Shown in pieces: positions 15,277 to 22,449 of a DNA stretch of 22,449 nt. A program made the translations under genes and the position numbers. Every line of letters starts with the position of its first letter. Position 1 is the first letter of the stretch. The DNA comes from WFQV01 sp964611145 (GTDB lineage Bacteria > Bacteroidota > Ignavibacteria > Ignavibacteriales > Melioribacteraceae), in the NCBI GenBank assembly GCA_964611145.1, contig CAZSYM010000039.1, forward strand, positions 1-22,449, given 5' to 3'. Under the pieces are notes generated by a model. That model saw nothing but the letters and a program-made list of their open reading frames with translations. It was not told where the DNA came from and ran no database searches.

Positions 15277-15370
15277 TTTTATGGGACAAAAGATAATTTT
15301 AATCTTTTAAAGTTAACAAATTATTCAATTTAAATTCTTAAGCACAGTATGAAAATGTGAGGAGAAAATT

Positions 15371-16600
15371 TTGGAGAATATGAAAAAAATAAAAAAACCT
15401 GAACTGCTGGCTCCGGCGGGAAATTGGACTATGTTAAGAACAGCAGTTCGAAACGGTGCGGATGCCGTTTATTTCGGATTGGAAAAATTGAACATGCGGG
15501 CAATGGCAAAAAACTTTACAAAAGAAGAATTGCCTGAGGTTGTAAAATATTGTCGGGAAAACGGCGTGGATACACATTTGACCATGAACACCATAGTTTA
15601 CGAAGAAGAACTTTCCGATGTTGAAGAACTTCTGACGGCGGCAAAAGAAGCGGGAGTTACTATGGTAATTGCATGGGACCATGCGGTGATACGAAAAGCG
15701 GTTGAATACGGGATTCCGCTCTGCATTTCCACTCAGGCTTCCGTTTCCAATTCCATAGCCGCACAATTTTACAAGGATTTGGGAGCAAAAAGAATTGTTC
15801 TTGCAAGGGAATGCACAATACAACAAATAAAAGATATAAAAGCTAAAGTGGATGTTGAAATAGAAGCATTTGTTCACGGCGCAATGTGTATTGCAATAAG
15901 CGGACGGTGTTTCTTAAGCCATTACGCATTCGGCAGAAGTGCAAATCGGGGAGATTGTATTCAACCGTGTCGGAGAGAGTTTGAAATTCGAGATTTGGAG
16001 GGGAAGCTCACTTTCGATGTCGGTGGGAATTACGTGCTTTCGGCAAAGGATTTAATGACGATTAATTTTATCGATAAACTTATCGAGGCGGGAATAGATT
16101 CCTTTAAAATAGAAGGACGCAAACGAAGTCCCGAATATCTTGCTACTGTAGTCTCTGTTTATAGAGAAGCGATAGACAGTTATTTCGATGGGACACTTAC
16201 GGAAGAAAAGAAAAACGAGTTGATTGCAAGATTGGAACACGTATATAATCGTGGATTCTCGGCAGGGTTCTATTTTGGGCGGCCGGGGCACGAAGATTTT
16301 GCTACGCAAAGAGGAAGCCTTGCCAAAACCAGAAAACGCTACGTGGGAAAGGTTTTGAATTATTACAAGAAACCCGCTGTAGTCCATGTTAAATTGGAGG
16401 CTGCCGATATTAAACTCGGTGATAAGCTTTATATAATGGGACAAACTACTGGTACAGTAGAAAAGGAGCTTACTTCTCTTGTAATGGACGAGCAATTTGT
16501 GGAAGAGGCACCTAAAGGAAGCGAGGTGACTTTCCGCTGTGGGGAAATAGTGCGACCCAATGATAAAGTATTCAAAATAGAATTCGTGGCAGAATCTTAA
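15371..16600 (+). CDS. Peptidase U32-family Fe-S protein, TrhP-like (putative tRNA U34 hydroxylation)
   Basis: The product is 409 residues if the TTG at 15371 is used; AGGAG (15360-15364) lies 6 nt before it. An ATG at 15380 (MKKIKKPELLAPAGN) is the alternative, with GGAG only 3 nt upstream. The U32 signature is clear: EAFVHGAMCIAISGRC, and later FKIEGRKRSPEYLATVV. Cysteines C173, C180, C196 and C200 have spacing C-x6-C-x15-C-x3-C, the same as I recall for E. coli TrhP (YegQ), which binds an Fe-S cluster and uses prephenate to hydroxylate tRNA U34. So it is more probably a tRNA-modifying enzyme than a protease. The N-terminal LLAPAGN and length fit the TrhP/YrrO group. The stop overlaps that of the convergent gene. 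Confidence 0.9.
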   Translation: MENMKKIKKPELLAPAGNWTMLRTAVRNGADAVYFGLEKLNMRAMAKNFTKEELPEVVKYCRENGVDTHLTMNTIVYEEELSDVEELLTAAKEAGVTMVIAWDHAVIRKAVEYGIPLCISTQASVSNSIAAQFYKDLGAKRIVLARECTIQQIKDIKAKVDVEIEAFVHGAMCIAISGRCFLSHYAFGRSANRGDCIQPCRREFEIRDLEGKLTFDVGGNYVLSAKDLMTINFIDKLIEAGIDSFKIEGRKRSPEYLATVVSVYREAIDSYFDGTLTEEKKNELIARLEHVYNRGFSAGFYFGRPGHEDFATQRGSLAKTRKRYVGKVLNYYKKPAVVHVKLEAADIKLGDKLYIMGQTTGTVEKELTSLVMDEQFVEEAPKGSEVTFRCGEIVRPNDKVFKIEFVAES

Positions 16601-17220
16601 TTTTGCCCAAAATTTTCCGCCTTCTCGAGCAATCTGCGAAAACCACTCAATTTTTTCCCAAAACGCTTGAGATCGCTACGAATTTCTTTCAGTCGAAGAT
16701 TTAAGAGTTCTAAGGAAGACTTATCCTTTGCAAGTTGCTCCAGTTCCTCTATTTTCCGAAGTAGTTGCTCTTCGCAGCGCGTGGGTTTTTCACCATTGTT
16801 TTTCAATGAAAAAGAAAGTTTTTTAAGTTCCTCAACAATCTTAACACTCTCGGAATATTTAAGGGCGGAATTCATCCGATGAAAAAGCTCTTTAAAATTA
16901 AAAGGTTTCTTTACATAATCAAAGGCACCTACCTCGAAGCCTTTATTTACATCCTCCTGCGAAGCTAAAGCGGTTAAGAGAATAACCGGGGTGGCAGATG
17001 TTTTACCGGAAGAAATTTCTCGGCATACATCAAAACCCGATAAACCAGGCATCATAATATCCAAAAGGACTAAATCGGGGGATTCCTTTGAGGTAATTTC
17101 TAACGCCTTATATCCATCTAATGCTTCCAACACAGCAAATCCCTTCTTTTCAAGATGAGCTTTTAACATCAAAACATTGACCTTCTGGTCATCTACCACT
17201 AAAATTTTCTTCCCTTCCAT
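16597..17220 (-). CDS. Response regulator with C-terminal coiled coil
   Basis: Residues 1-120 of the 207-residue protein form a receiver domain: D10-D11, phospho-acceptor D54 in VLLDIMMPG, T83 and K105 in YVKKP. Residues about 120-207 are a charged helix with Leu/Ile heptads (IVEELKKLSFSL, LLRKIEELEQLAKD, LELLNLRLKEIRSDLKRF) and no recognised DNA-binding or enzymatic domain. The output is therefore probably a protein-protein interaction through the coiled coil. No kinase is adjacent; the PAS kinase 2 kb away is an obvious candidate partner. The gene converges on the U32 gene with stop codons interlocked in TTAA (16597-16600), leaving no space for a terminator. Its upstream spacer is shared with the divergent methyltransferase gene. 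Confidence 0.92.
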   Translation of the reverse strand: MEGKKILVVDDQKVNVLMLKAHLEKKGFAVLEALDGYKALEITSKESPDLVLLDIMMPGLSGFDVCREISSGKTSATPVILLTALASQEDVNKGFEVGAFDYVKKPFNFKELFHRMNSALKYSESVKIVEELKKLSFSLKNNGEKPTRCEEQLLRKIEELEQLAKDKSSLELLNLRLKEIRSDLKRFGKKLSGFRRLLEKAENFGQN

Positions 17221-17331
17221 AGTCTTCTCTTTTTTAACTGTTGCAAAATAGGATTTTTAAAATTGAAAAACAATCTTAATTTTTCATCTCCCCTCTCCCT
17301 CACTTTTTCCAGAAGTTGTTATGAATTTCGC

Positions 17332-17339
17332 TATTTTTG
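17332..17339 (+). promoter_or_regulatory. Candidate -7 box (TATTTTTG) for the methyltransferase operon
   Basis: TATTTTTG matches TAnnTTTG exactly and ends 30 nt before the ATG at 17370, nearly the same distance as the box before the editing-domain gene. It overlaps the alternative TTG start at 17337, which argues that the true start is 17370. No clear -33 element is visible. Confidence 0.4.
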
Positions 17340-17369
17340 GAAAATCGAAAAAAATCCTTAGGGACAGCG

Positions 17370-18023
17370 ATGAGATATTACCCCGAATCAAAAGTAGAAG
17401 TTCAAGGCTTCGAAGCAAAATACTACGACACTTTGTTGAACGTCCTTACTTTCGGAGTCTATTCTTCCTTTATCAAAAGAGTTGTTAAAGATATGAACAT
17501 TTCTCCCGAAGATAAAATTCTCGATATGGGTGCCGGTACGGGACGAAACGCTCTCCTTATGCATAAGTATTTGAATGAAAAGGGGAAAATCGTCGGATTC
17601 GATATTTCGCCCGATATGATTAGGCAATTCAAGGCAAGAACCGTAAATATTCCGAACATTGAACTTAGGGAGCAAAGAATCGATGTCCCGTTCGAAACGG
17701 AAGAAAAATTCGACAAGGTTTTTATTTCGTTTGTGATTCACGGCTTCCCTCACGAAGTACGTTTGAAAGTAATACAAAATGCATTCAATTCCCTGAAACC
17801 GGGCGGACAATTTATAATTTTGGACTTTGCGGAATTTAAAATAAAAGAGATGCCTTTTTATGCCAGATTTGTTTTTACTACCGTTGAGTGTAAATATGCT
17901 TTCGATTTTGTCGAACGGAATTGGAAAGAAATACTTGCCGAGAATGGTTTCGGGAATTTCGAAGAGAAGCATTATTTAATGAAATATGTACGATTGTTGA
18001 AAGCCAGAAAGAAGGAAGGATAA
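17370..18023 (+). CDS. Class I SAM-dependent methyltransferase (UbiE/methyltransf_11-like)
   Basis: The start at ATG 17370 is preferred over a TTG at 17337: AGGG lies 6 nt upstream, the product then begins MRYYPESKVEVQGFEAKYYD, and the longer start would overlap the candidate promoter. The 217-residue protein is a single Rossmann-fold methyltransferase with motif I KILDMGAGTGRN (49-60), the acidic ribose-binding D78 in VGFDISPDM, and a motif IV/VI region FDKVFISFVIHGF to LKPGGQFIILDF. The pattern is closest to UbiE/MenG-type enzymes, but many small-molecule methyltransferases share it, so the substrate is not assigned. It heads an operon: the sirtuin ATG follows its TAA after one base. Confidence 0.88.
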   Translation: MRYYPESKVEVQGFEAKYYDTLLNVLTFGVYSSFIKRVVKDMNISPEDKILDMGAGTGRNALLMHKYLNEKGKIVGFDISPDMIRQFKARTVNIPNIELREQRIDVPFETEEKFDKVFISFVIHGFPHEVRLKVIQNAFNSLKPGGQFIILDFAEFKIKEMPFYARFVFTTVECKYAFDFVERNWKEILAENGFGNFEEKHYLMKYVRLLKARKKEG

Positions 18024-18024
18024 A

Positions 18025-18765
18025 ATGATTGAAAGAGCCGCGGAAATAATTTCGAATGCTCGCCATGTAACGGCTTTTACCGGTGCCGGTATTTCGGTCG
18101 AAAGTGGTATTCCTCCCTTCAGGGGACCCAACGGATTGTGGAACAAGTACGATCCGAAGTTCTTGGATATTTACTATTTCAACCGCGACCCCGAGAAGTC
18201 GTGGAAATTAATAAAAGAAATATTCTACGACTTTTTCGGAAAGGCTAAGCCAAACGCCGCTCATTTTGCATTGGCGGAATTGGAAAAACTCGGACTTTTG
18301 AAGGCGATAATTACTCAGAATATTGATAATCTTCATCAGGAAGCGGGGAGTCAAACGGTTTATGAATTTCACGGTAATTCCAGACAATTAACATGTACAA
18401 ATTGCGGTGCCATTTACCCTGCCAGCGAAAAATTATTAGAAACCTTGCCTCCTCGTTGCGAAAAATGTGGAGGGATTTTGAAACCCGATTTTATCTTCTT
18501 CGGCGAGCCGATACCCGAACCCGCTCGAAGCAAATCATTCGAAGAAGCGGAACTTGCCGATGTGTTCCTTGTCATAGGAACTACGGGCGAAATAATGCCC
18601 GCCTCACTTATCCCGCGCGAAGCTAAAAGCAACGGCGCAACCATAATAGAAATAAACACGGAGCCTTCGAACTACACTTACGAAATAACGGACGTTTTTC
18701 TTAAAGGAAAAGCAACGGAAAAAACTTCCGAACTTGTGGAAGCGATTAAAAGTATAGGGCGATAA
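18025..18765 (+). CDS. cobB: Sir2-family NAD-dependent protein deacylase
   Basis: The 246-residue sirtuin is complete. It has the NAD-binding FTGAGISVESGIPPFRG (18-34), TQNIDNLH (97-104), catalytic H116 in EFHGN, and a zinc site C124-x2-C127 and C145-x2-C148. GTTGEIMPAS (185-194) and IIEINTEP (207-214) complete the Rossmann part. It removes acyl groups from protein lysines with NAD consumption in the cytoplasm. The Tyr-x-x-Arg pair that gives SIRT5/CobB-type enzymes desuccinylase activity is not apparent in the expected helix (WKLIKEIFYDFF), so deacetylation is the more likely activity. It starts one base after the methyltransferase stop and is followed 6 nt later by the DUF364-like gene. Confidence 0.94.
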   Translation: MIERAAEIISNARHVTAFTGAGISVESGIPPFRGPNGLWNKYDPKFLDIYYFNRDPEKSWKLIKEIFYDFFGKAKPNAAHFALAELEKLGLLKAIITQNIDNLHQEAGSQTVYEFHGNSRQLTCTNCGAIYPASEKLLETLPPRCEKCGGILKPDFIFFGEPIPEPARSKSFEEAELADVFLVIGTTGEIMPASLIPREAKSNGATIIEINTEPSNYTYEITDVFLKGKATEKTSELVEAIKSIGR

Positions 18766-18771
18766 TCTTCA

Positions 18772-19494
18772 ATGGACAAGGGATTATTCGATTACGACCC
18801 TCTCGAAATGCTTTTGAATAAGTACGATTACTTATCGGGAAGCATACAAGAAATTTTTTCGGGTAAAAGATACACGGGCGTCTTGCTGGAAGATGGTCGC
18901 ATGGGCGTTTGCTCGAATTTTGGCGAGATGCCGTTAAACAGTGTTCCCCTGGCTCCGGATTTATCCCAGCTTCCCGATAGAATTTTTTTAACAGCATATT
19001 TCAACGCCCTTCTCAACTATTCCGAGCATGATGATTTGAGTCCCGACGTAACGGATGCCATAACGGTAAAGCACTACAACAGTGTAGTAATGCTCGGTTT
19101 TATTAAGCCGGTGTTTAATCAATTGAGAGAAAGAGGGATTGATTTAACCGTCTTTGATTTGCAAAGAGAGGAACCGGAATTAACAGATATTTCTTTGCGC
19201 GAAGAGTATCTTGCAGGCGCGGACGCGATAATAATGTCCTCTACGGCAATACCCAACGGCACTTTCAACGAAACTTTACATTTGACAAAAGACGATGCGG
19301 AGATTTTTATCTTGGGACCTTCCTCGACTATGGCACGGGACTTTTTCGAGTATCCGAAAGTAAAAATGATTTTTGGCTCTGTTTTTAAAGCCTACGATAA
19401 ACGCGTGATGGAGATAATTCGAAGCGGGGAGGGAACAAGAAAGTTTTTGAAATTCGGTGAAAAAAAGGTCATAGCAAAAGAGCGAAAGATTTAG
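18772..19494 (+). CDS. DUF364-like protein (putative heavy-metal chelation family)
   Basis: The 240-residue protein resembles the DUF4213/DUF364 family. The N-terminal part (1-85) includes YTGVLLEDGRMGVCSNFGE. The C-terminal Rossmann-like half has NSVVMLGFIKPVFNQL, the acidic segment FDLQREEPEL, then GADAIIMSSTAIPNGTFNETL and EIFILGPSSTMA, which follow the family pattern of an 'NGT' turn and a 'GPS' loop. Family members are described as putative heavy-metal or cofactor chelators on structural grounds, and biochemical function is not established. No signal peptide is present. It is the third gene after the methyltransferase and sirtuin, with short spacing. Its stop lies only 3 nt from the stop of the convergent yraN gene. 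Confidence 0.75.
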   Translation: MDKGLFDYDPLEMLLNKYDYLSGSIQEIFSGKRYTGVLLEDGRMGVCSNFGEMPLNSVPLAPDLSQLPDRIFLTAYFNALLNYSEHDDLSPDVTDAITVKHYNSVVMLGFIKPVFNQLRERGIDLTVFDLQREEPELTDISLREEYLAGADAIIMSSTAIPNGTFNETLHLTKDDAEIFILGPSSTMARDFFEYPKVKMIFGSVFKAYDKRVMEIIRSGEGTRKFLKFGEKKVIAKERKI

Positions 19495-19497
19495 GAC

Positions 19498-19857
19498 TCA
19501 TATAAAACTTACGTTTTCGTAATGCTCTATTTCGGGCTTCCCTTTTTCCAGTTCGAGAATAGCGATTACATCGATTCGACATTCACCTTCGGGCAAGTTC
19601 TTTTCCATTAAATACGCTTCTGCCGTCTTTTTTACCATGCGTATTTTCTTTTTCGAAATAGCGGCTTCGGGACGACCGTATTCCAAGTTGTGTCTGTATT
19701 TAACTTCCACAAATACTAATGTATTGCCCTTTTGTGCGATTATGTCTATTTCGCCGTGTTCATAAGTATAATTACGTTCCAATATTTCATAGCCATTTGC
19801 TTTCAGAAATCGCGCCGCTATTTCTTCGCCTCTCTTGCCTATATCTCTTTTGGACAT
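19498..19857 (-). CDS. yraN: YraN/UPF0102-family endonuclease-like protein
   Basis: The 119-residue protein is a typical UPF0102 (YraN) member: GKRGEEIAARFLKANGYEILERN at the N-terminus, then a PD-(D/E)xK-like core with E36-x-D38 (HGEIDIIA) and E51-x-K53 (FVEVKYR), and the C-terminal DVIAILEL strand. The fold is that of Holliday-junction-resolvase-like nucleases, but activity and role are poorly known. It follows rnhB with a 3-nt gap, a neighbour arrangement that recurs in many bacteria. It is the last gene of the ubiA-like/rnhB/yraN operon and converges with the DUF364-like gene almost stop to stop. Confidence 0.95.
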   Translation of the reverse strand: MSKRDIGKRGEEIAARFLKANGYEILERNYTYEHGEIDIIAQKGNTLVFVEVKYRHNLEYGRPEAAISKKKIRMVKKTAEAYLMEKNLPEGECRIDVIAILELEKGKPEIEHYENVSFI

Positions 19858-19860
19858 AGA

Positions 19861-20466
19861 TTATTTCGGCTCGAAAATTTTTGAAAGAAAACTTTTGCGA
19901 TGAATTTCCGTCGCACCGAATTTTCTAATAGCTTCTATGTGTTCTTTTGTACCGTAGCCTTTGTTTTTATGCCATGAATATTGGGGAAACTCCAACGCCA
20001 AGTCTCGCATTATTCTATCCCTCGTAACCTTTGCGATAATGGATGCGGCGGCGATTGAAAAAGATTTGGAATCCCCTTTTATCACAGGGCGAATTTCCGT
20101 AGTTGTTTTGAAAACTTTATTGCCGTCAACCAGAATAAGAGAGGGCTTGATAGCCAGATTCTCCACGGCGGTTTCCATTGCTTGCAATGTGGCTTGGAGT
20201 ATATTTATCTCGTCTATTGTTTTCGGATAAACAATTCCGATTCCATACGATAATGCGTTCTGCAAGACCGTTTCGAAAAGAGCCTCTCGCTTGTTCTCGG
20301 AAATTCTTTTCGAGTCGTTCACTTCGGGAATGAAAGTTTCGCGCTCGAAAATGACTGCGGCGGCAACTACGGGACCTGCGAGGGGACCACGTCCGGCTTC
20401 GTCCACACCGGCAATGCTATCGTAATGTTTCAGAAATTCCAAATCAAATTTTTTCAGGTCGTTCAT
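19861..20466 (-). CDS. rnhB: Ribonuclease HII
   Basis: The start is set at ATG 20466 because it forms an ATGA overlap with the stop of the prenyltransferase gene; an ATG at 20484 in the same frame is possible but lies inside that gene. The 201-residue enzyme has the catalytic carboxylates D22 and E23 in AGVDEAGRGPLAGPV, D114 in ILVDGN and D132 in KGDSKSFSIAAASIIAKVTRD, plus the GRG motif for recognising the DNA-RNA junction and the C-terminal NKGYGTKEH. It cleaves the RNA of RNA/DNA hybrids and excises single ribonucleotides from DNA. It is translationally coupled to the UbiA gene upstream and followed by yraN after 3 nt. Confidence 0.95.
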   Translation of the reverse strand: MNDLKKFDLEFLKHYDSIAGVDEAGRGPLAGPVVAAAVIFERETFIPEVNDSKRISENKREALFETVLQNALSYGIGIVYPKTIDEINILQATLQAMETAVENLAIKPSLILVDGNKVFKTTTEIRPVIKGDSKSFSIAAASIIAKVTRDRIMRDLALEFPQYSWHKNKGYGTKEHIEAIRKFGATEIHRKSFLSKIFEPK

Positions 20467-21302
20467 CTGTAAGAGCCGAACCATACTGCAAGCAAACCCA
20501 ATACCATATTGACTTTTAATAGTTTACTGAAATTGTTGATTTCTCTTTTGGAGGATTCTTTCTTTAATCCGAAAGAAAAATAGATCAGAGAAGTGTCTAT
20601 TGCCAAAACGATAAGCAGGTAATAAAAGGAATAAATTTTCAGCACGTAAGGGAGCAAAGTAATAAAGGCGAAAGCAAGAATTACAATTTTGGAAACAAAG
20701 AAGGAAGCGTCCGCCCCGAAGATAAGAGGATATGTATCTATCCCCGCCTCCTTGTCTCCTTCCATATCTTCCACATCTTTAATTATTTCTCTAACAAAAT
20801 TAATTACCATTGCATAAAAAGCAGGAATAATACTTGTTTCCAAGCTATCGACAGCCAAGCCGCCGTAAACAAATGCCATCCCTGTTAAAAAACCAACTAT
20901 AAAATTCCCTAACAATATCACTTTCTTAAAATAAAGAGAATAAAAGAAAACGATAATTATGGCAAAAATAGATATTACCAAACATGCAATGTTTACAAAG
21001 TAAGCAAAGATAAGAGCAGTCAAATTAAAAATAGCAAAGAGAAAATATGCTTCTGATTTTTTCATTCGATTTGACGGAAGAACTCTCTCAGGACGATTCA
21101 CTTTATCTACATCTAAATCAAATATATCGTTTATTATATTCCCTGCAGCATTTATTAAAGCGGCTGAAATAGCTGCATAAAATATAGCGGGTTGATAACT
21201 AATTTCATGTAAAGCGATAAATCCCGCAACGATTACTGTAAGAAAGGTAATCAGAACATTAATCGGTCTAGAAATTTCCGCCACAGCTTTTAACTTTTTC
21301 AC
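20463..21302 (-). CDS. UbiA-family prenyltransferase
   Basis: The start is set at GTG 21302 (MKKLKAVAEISRPINV, 279 residues). The longer TTG start at 21338 would begin upstream of a candidate -7 box and add an atypical N-terminus. The two Asp-rich motifs that bind Mg-prenyl diphosphate are present: N58-D59-x2-D62-x3-D66 (NDIFDLDVD), and D176-x2-D179-x3-D183 (DVEDMEGD). There are about nine hydrophobic segments. It is an inner-membrane enzyme that joins a prenyl chain to an acceptor. The motif style resembles the geranylgeranylglycerol-phosphate geranylgeranyltransferase-like group found in Bacteroidetes and archaea, but ubiquinone, menaquinone or other acceptors cannot be excluded. Its stop overlaps the rnhB start (ATGA). 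Confidence 0.9.
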   Translation of the reverse strand: MKKLKAVAEISRPINVLITFLTVIVAGFIALHEISYQPAIFYAAISAALINAAGNIINDIFDLDVDKVNRPERVLPSNRMKKSEAYFLFAIFNLTALIFAYFVNIACLVISIFAIIIVFFYSLYFKKVILLGNFIVGFLTGMAFVYGGLAVDSLETSIIPAFYAMVINFVREIIKDVEDMEGDKEAGIDTYPLIFGADASFFVSKIVILAFAFITLLPYVLKIYSFYYLLIVLAIDTSLIYFSFGLKKESSKREINNFSKLLKVNMVLGLLAVWFGSYR

Positions 21303-21321
21303 GCGTCTCTTTAAGAAATTA

Positions 21322-21329
21322 CAAATATA
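21322..21329 (-). promoter_or_regulatory. Candidate -7 box (TATATTTG) for the UbiA-rnhB-yraN operon
   Basis: On the minus strand this reads TATATTTG, an exact TAnnTTTG match identical to the box at 576-583. It ends 19 nt before the GTG at 21302 and lies downstream of the alternative TTG start, so it supports the shorter protein. No TTTG at -33 was found. Confidence 0.4.
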
Positions 21330-21410
21330 TAAATTCAATTTAATAAATTTTATTGTTAAATTTCCAAAAAATAAACTTCCAATTTTGAAAAATTTTCGAG
21401 TTAAGAAAAA

Positions 21411-22449
21411 ATGAAAAAAATCTTCGGTCTAATCTTTGCTTTTGCATTATCCATAAATGCCCAAAATATTCGACCAATTAGAGACACAGTCGGCTTTTCC
21501 TGGCGAGCGAAGGAAATGGATTTGTTAATTGATTACCTTCGAAACAATGCAAAGGATAAATATTCTCTCGACTCTAAAAATTTGGTAGCGGGAATTTCTC
21601 CCCACGACGATTACCTTTATGCCGGAAGGGTTTATTATCCTCTTTATCCTCTTATCAAAGCAAGGGAAGTGGTGGTCTTCGGAGTTACGCACGGAACGGT
21701 ACGCCGGGCAATGAATGACCCGCAAAATGTAATTATTCTTGATAATTACGATTATTGGCAAGGACCTTACGGATATGTAAAAATTTCTCCCCTTCGCGAA
21801 AAAATTAAAAAGGAATTGCCGAAGAACTTTTTATTGGTGAGCAACAAAGCGCAAAGAATTGAGCATTCGATAGAAGCTCTTGTGCCTTTTCTGCAATATT
21901 TTAATAGGGAAGTTCAAATAACCCCCATAATGGTAACAGGTATGAATTTCCGTAGGGCGGATAGCCTTTCTTCCGAATTGGCGAAGATTATGGAAGCATA
22001 CATTAAAGAAAAGCATTATGAATTAGGTAAGGATATTTTCTTCCTTATTTCGAACGACGCAAATCATTACGGACCTGATTTTGACAATTCGCCGTTTGGT
22101 ACGGACTCGGTAGCTCACGCAAAAGCAACGGCAAATGACAAAAGGATAATTAAAAATTATCTTGCACGGAATATCACAAAAGAAAGTCTTAAAAATCTCA
22201 CGAAGGAAATTTGGCATAGCGATACTCATGCGATTCCCCTTTGGTGCGGACGTTATCCGATAGTGGTGGGACTTTTAACAACCATGAAAATTGTCTCTGG
22301 GCTTTGCAATAAAGGCTTAAGGGGAGAACTTTTTAAGTATTCCGATACTTATACCGAAGGGATTTTACCCGTGAAAGGAACTCACATGGGACTGACAGCG
22401 CCCGTTTCTTTGAAACATTGGGTGGGTTTCTTCTCCGCAGGGTTTTATA
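21411..22449 (+). CDS. Exported MEMO/AmmeB-family protein (partial, runs off the window)
   Basis: The frame is open from ATG 21411 to the window end (346 codons plus one base), so the C-terminus is missing. It begins with a signal peptide (MKKIFGLIFAFALSINAQ), which ordinary cytoplasmic members of this family lack. The rest follows the MEMO1/AmmeMemoRadiSam protein B pattern: ISPHDDYLYAGR (H65), FGVTHG (H94), RIEHSIEALVPFLQ (150-163), SNDANHYG (214-221) and WCGRYPI (C279). H65, H94 and C279 match the His-His-Cys metal site described for human MEMO1. No AMMECR1 or radical-SAM partner is in the window. It is probably a periplasmic or outer-membrane-associated metalloprotein; the reaction is unknown. 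A near-match promoter box CAATTTTG (21380-21387) precedes it. Confidence 0.85.
   Translation, partial: MKKIFGLIFAFALSINAQNIRPIRDTVGFSWRAKEMDLLIDYLRNNAKDKYSLDSKNLVAGISPHDDYLYAGRVYYPLYPLIKAREVVVFGVTHGTVRRAMNDPQNVIILDNYDYWQGPYGYVKISPLREKIKKELPKNFLLVSNKAQRIEHSIEALVPFLQYFNREVQITPIMVTGMNFRRADSLSSELAKIMEAYIKEKHYELGKDIFFLISNDANHYGPDFDNSPFGTDSVAHAKATANDKRIIKNYLARNITKESLKNLTKEIWHSDTHAIPLWCGRYPIVVGLLTTMKIVSGLCNKGLRGELFKYSDTYTEGILPVKGTHMGLTAPVSLKHWVGFFSAGFY

Noticed and set aside
1..22449. Insertion sequences, integrases, phage genes, toxin-antitoxin pairs, defence systems
   Set aside because: No transposase, recombinase, nuclease-defence or toxin motif was recognised in any frame; the window looks like ordinary chromosomal DNA.

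Overview
The window is a 22.4 kb, densely coding, AT-rich stretch of a bacterial chromosome. It most likely comes from the Bacteroidota/Chlorobiota/Ignavibacteriota group, with Ignavibacteria as the best guess. The pointers are a secreted ASP-box protein ending in a type IX secretion C-terminal domain with the YPNPFNP motif, candidate TAnnTTTG promoter boxes, and several genes that lack a strong Shine-Dalgarno. This is a judgement from sequence style, not a database result. A run of exactly 100 N (4727-4826) shows that the piece is a scaffold.

Layout. (1) 1-547, minus strand: a tRNA-Arg(CCG) downstream of a stand-alone protein matching the archaeal threonyl-tRNA synthetase editing domain. (2) 756-4672, plus strand: an exported beta-lactamase-fold serine hydrolase with TPRs, followed by a NatA/NatB-like ABC exporter pair in one tight operon. 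(3) The assembly gap, with repeat-like flanks. (4) 4866-5938, minus strand: a lipoprotein and SufE. (5) 6034-7378, plus strand: a single-domain response regulator and an outer-membrane-like protein, closed by a terminator hairpin. (6) 7451-15276, minus strand: a six-gene operon, read from high to low coordinates as soluble PAS histidine kinase, NtrC-type sigma-54 activator, STAS antagonist, receiver-PP2C phosphatase, small lipoprotein, and large T9SS ASP-box protein. (7) 15371-16600, plus strand: a U32 family Fe-S protein of TrhP type, convergent with a receiver/coiled-coil protein (16597-17220). (8) 17370-19494, plus strand: SAM methyltransferase, sirtuin and DUF364-like protein. (9) 19498-21302, minus strand: UbiA prenyltransferase, RNase HII and YraN. 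(10) 21411 to the end, plus strand: an exported MEMO/AmmeB-family protein cut by the window edge.

The strongest theme is signalling. Four receiver domains lie within about 11 kb of one histidine kinase. The central operon joins two-component, sigma-54 and partner-switching parts to surface proteins, but contains no RsbW-type anti-sigma kinase. The second theme is translation and tRNA: tRNA-Arg, an editing domain with substituted catalytic positions, and a U32 protein with the four-cysteine Fe-S pattern of tRNA-hydroxylating TrhP. No mobile element, CRISPR array or phage gene was seen.
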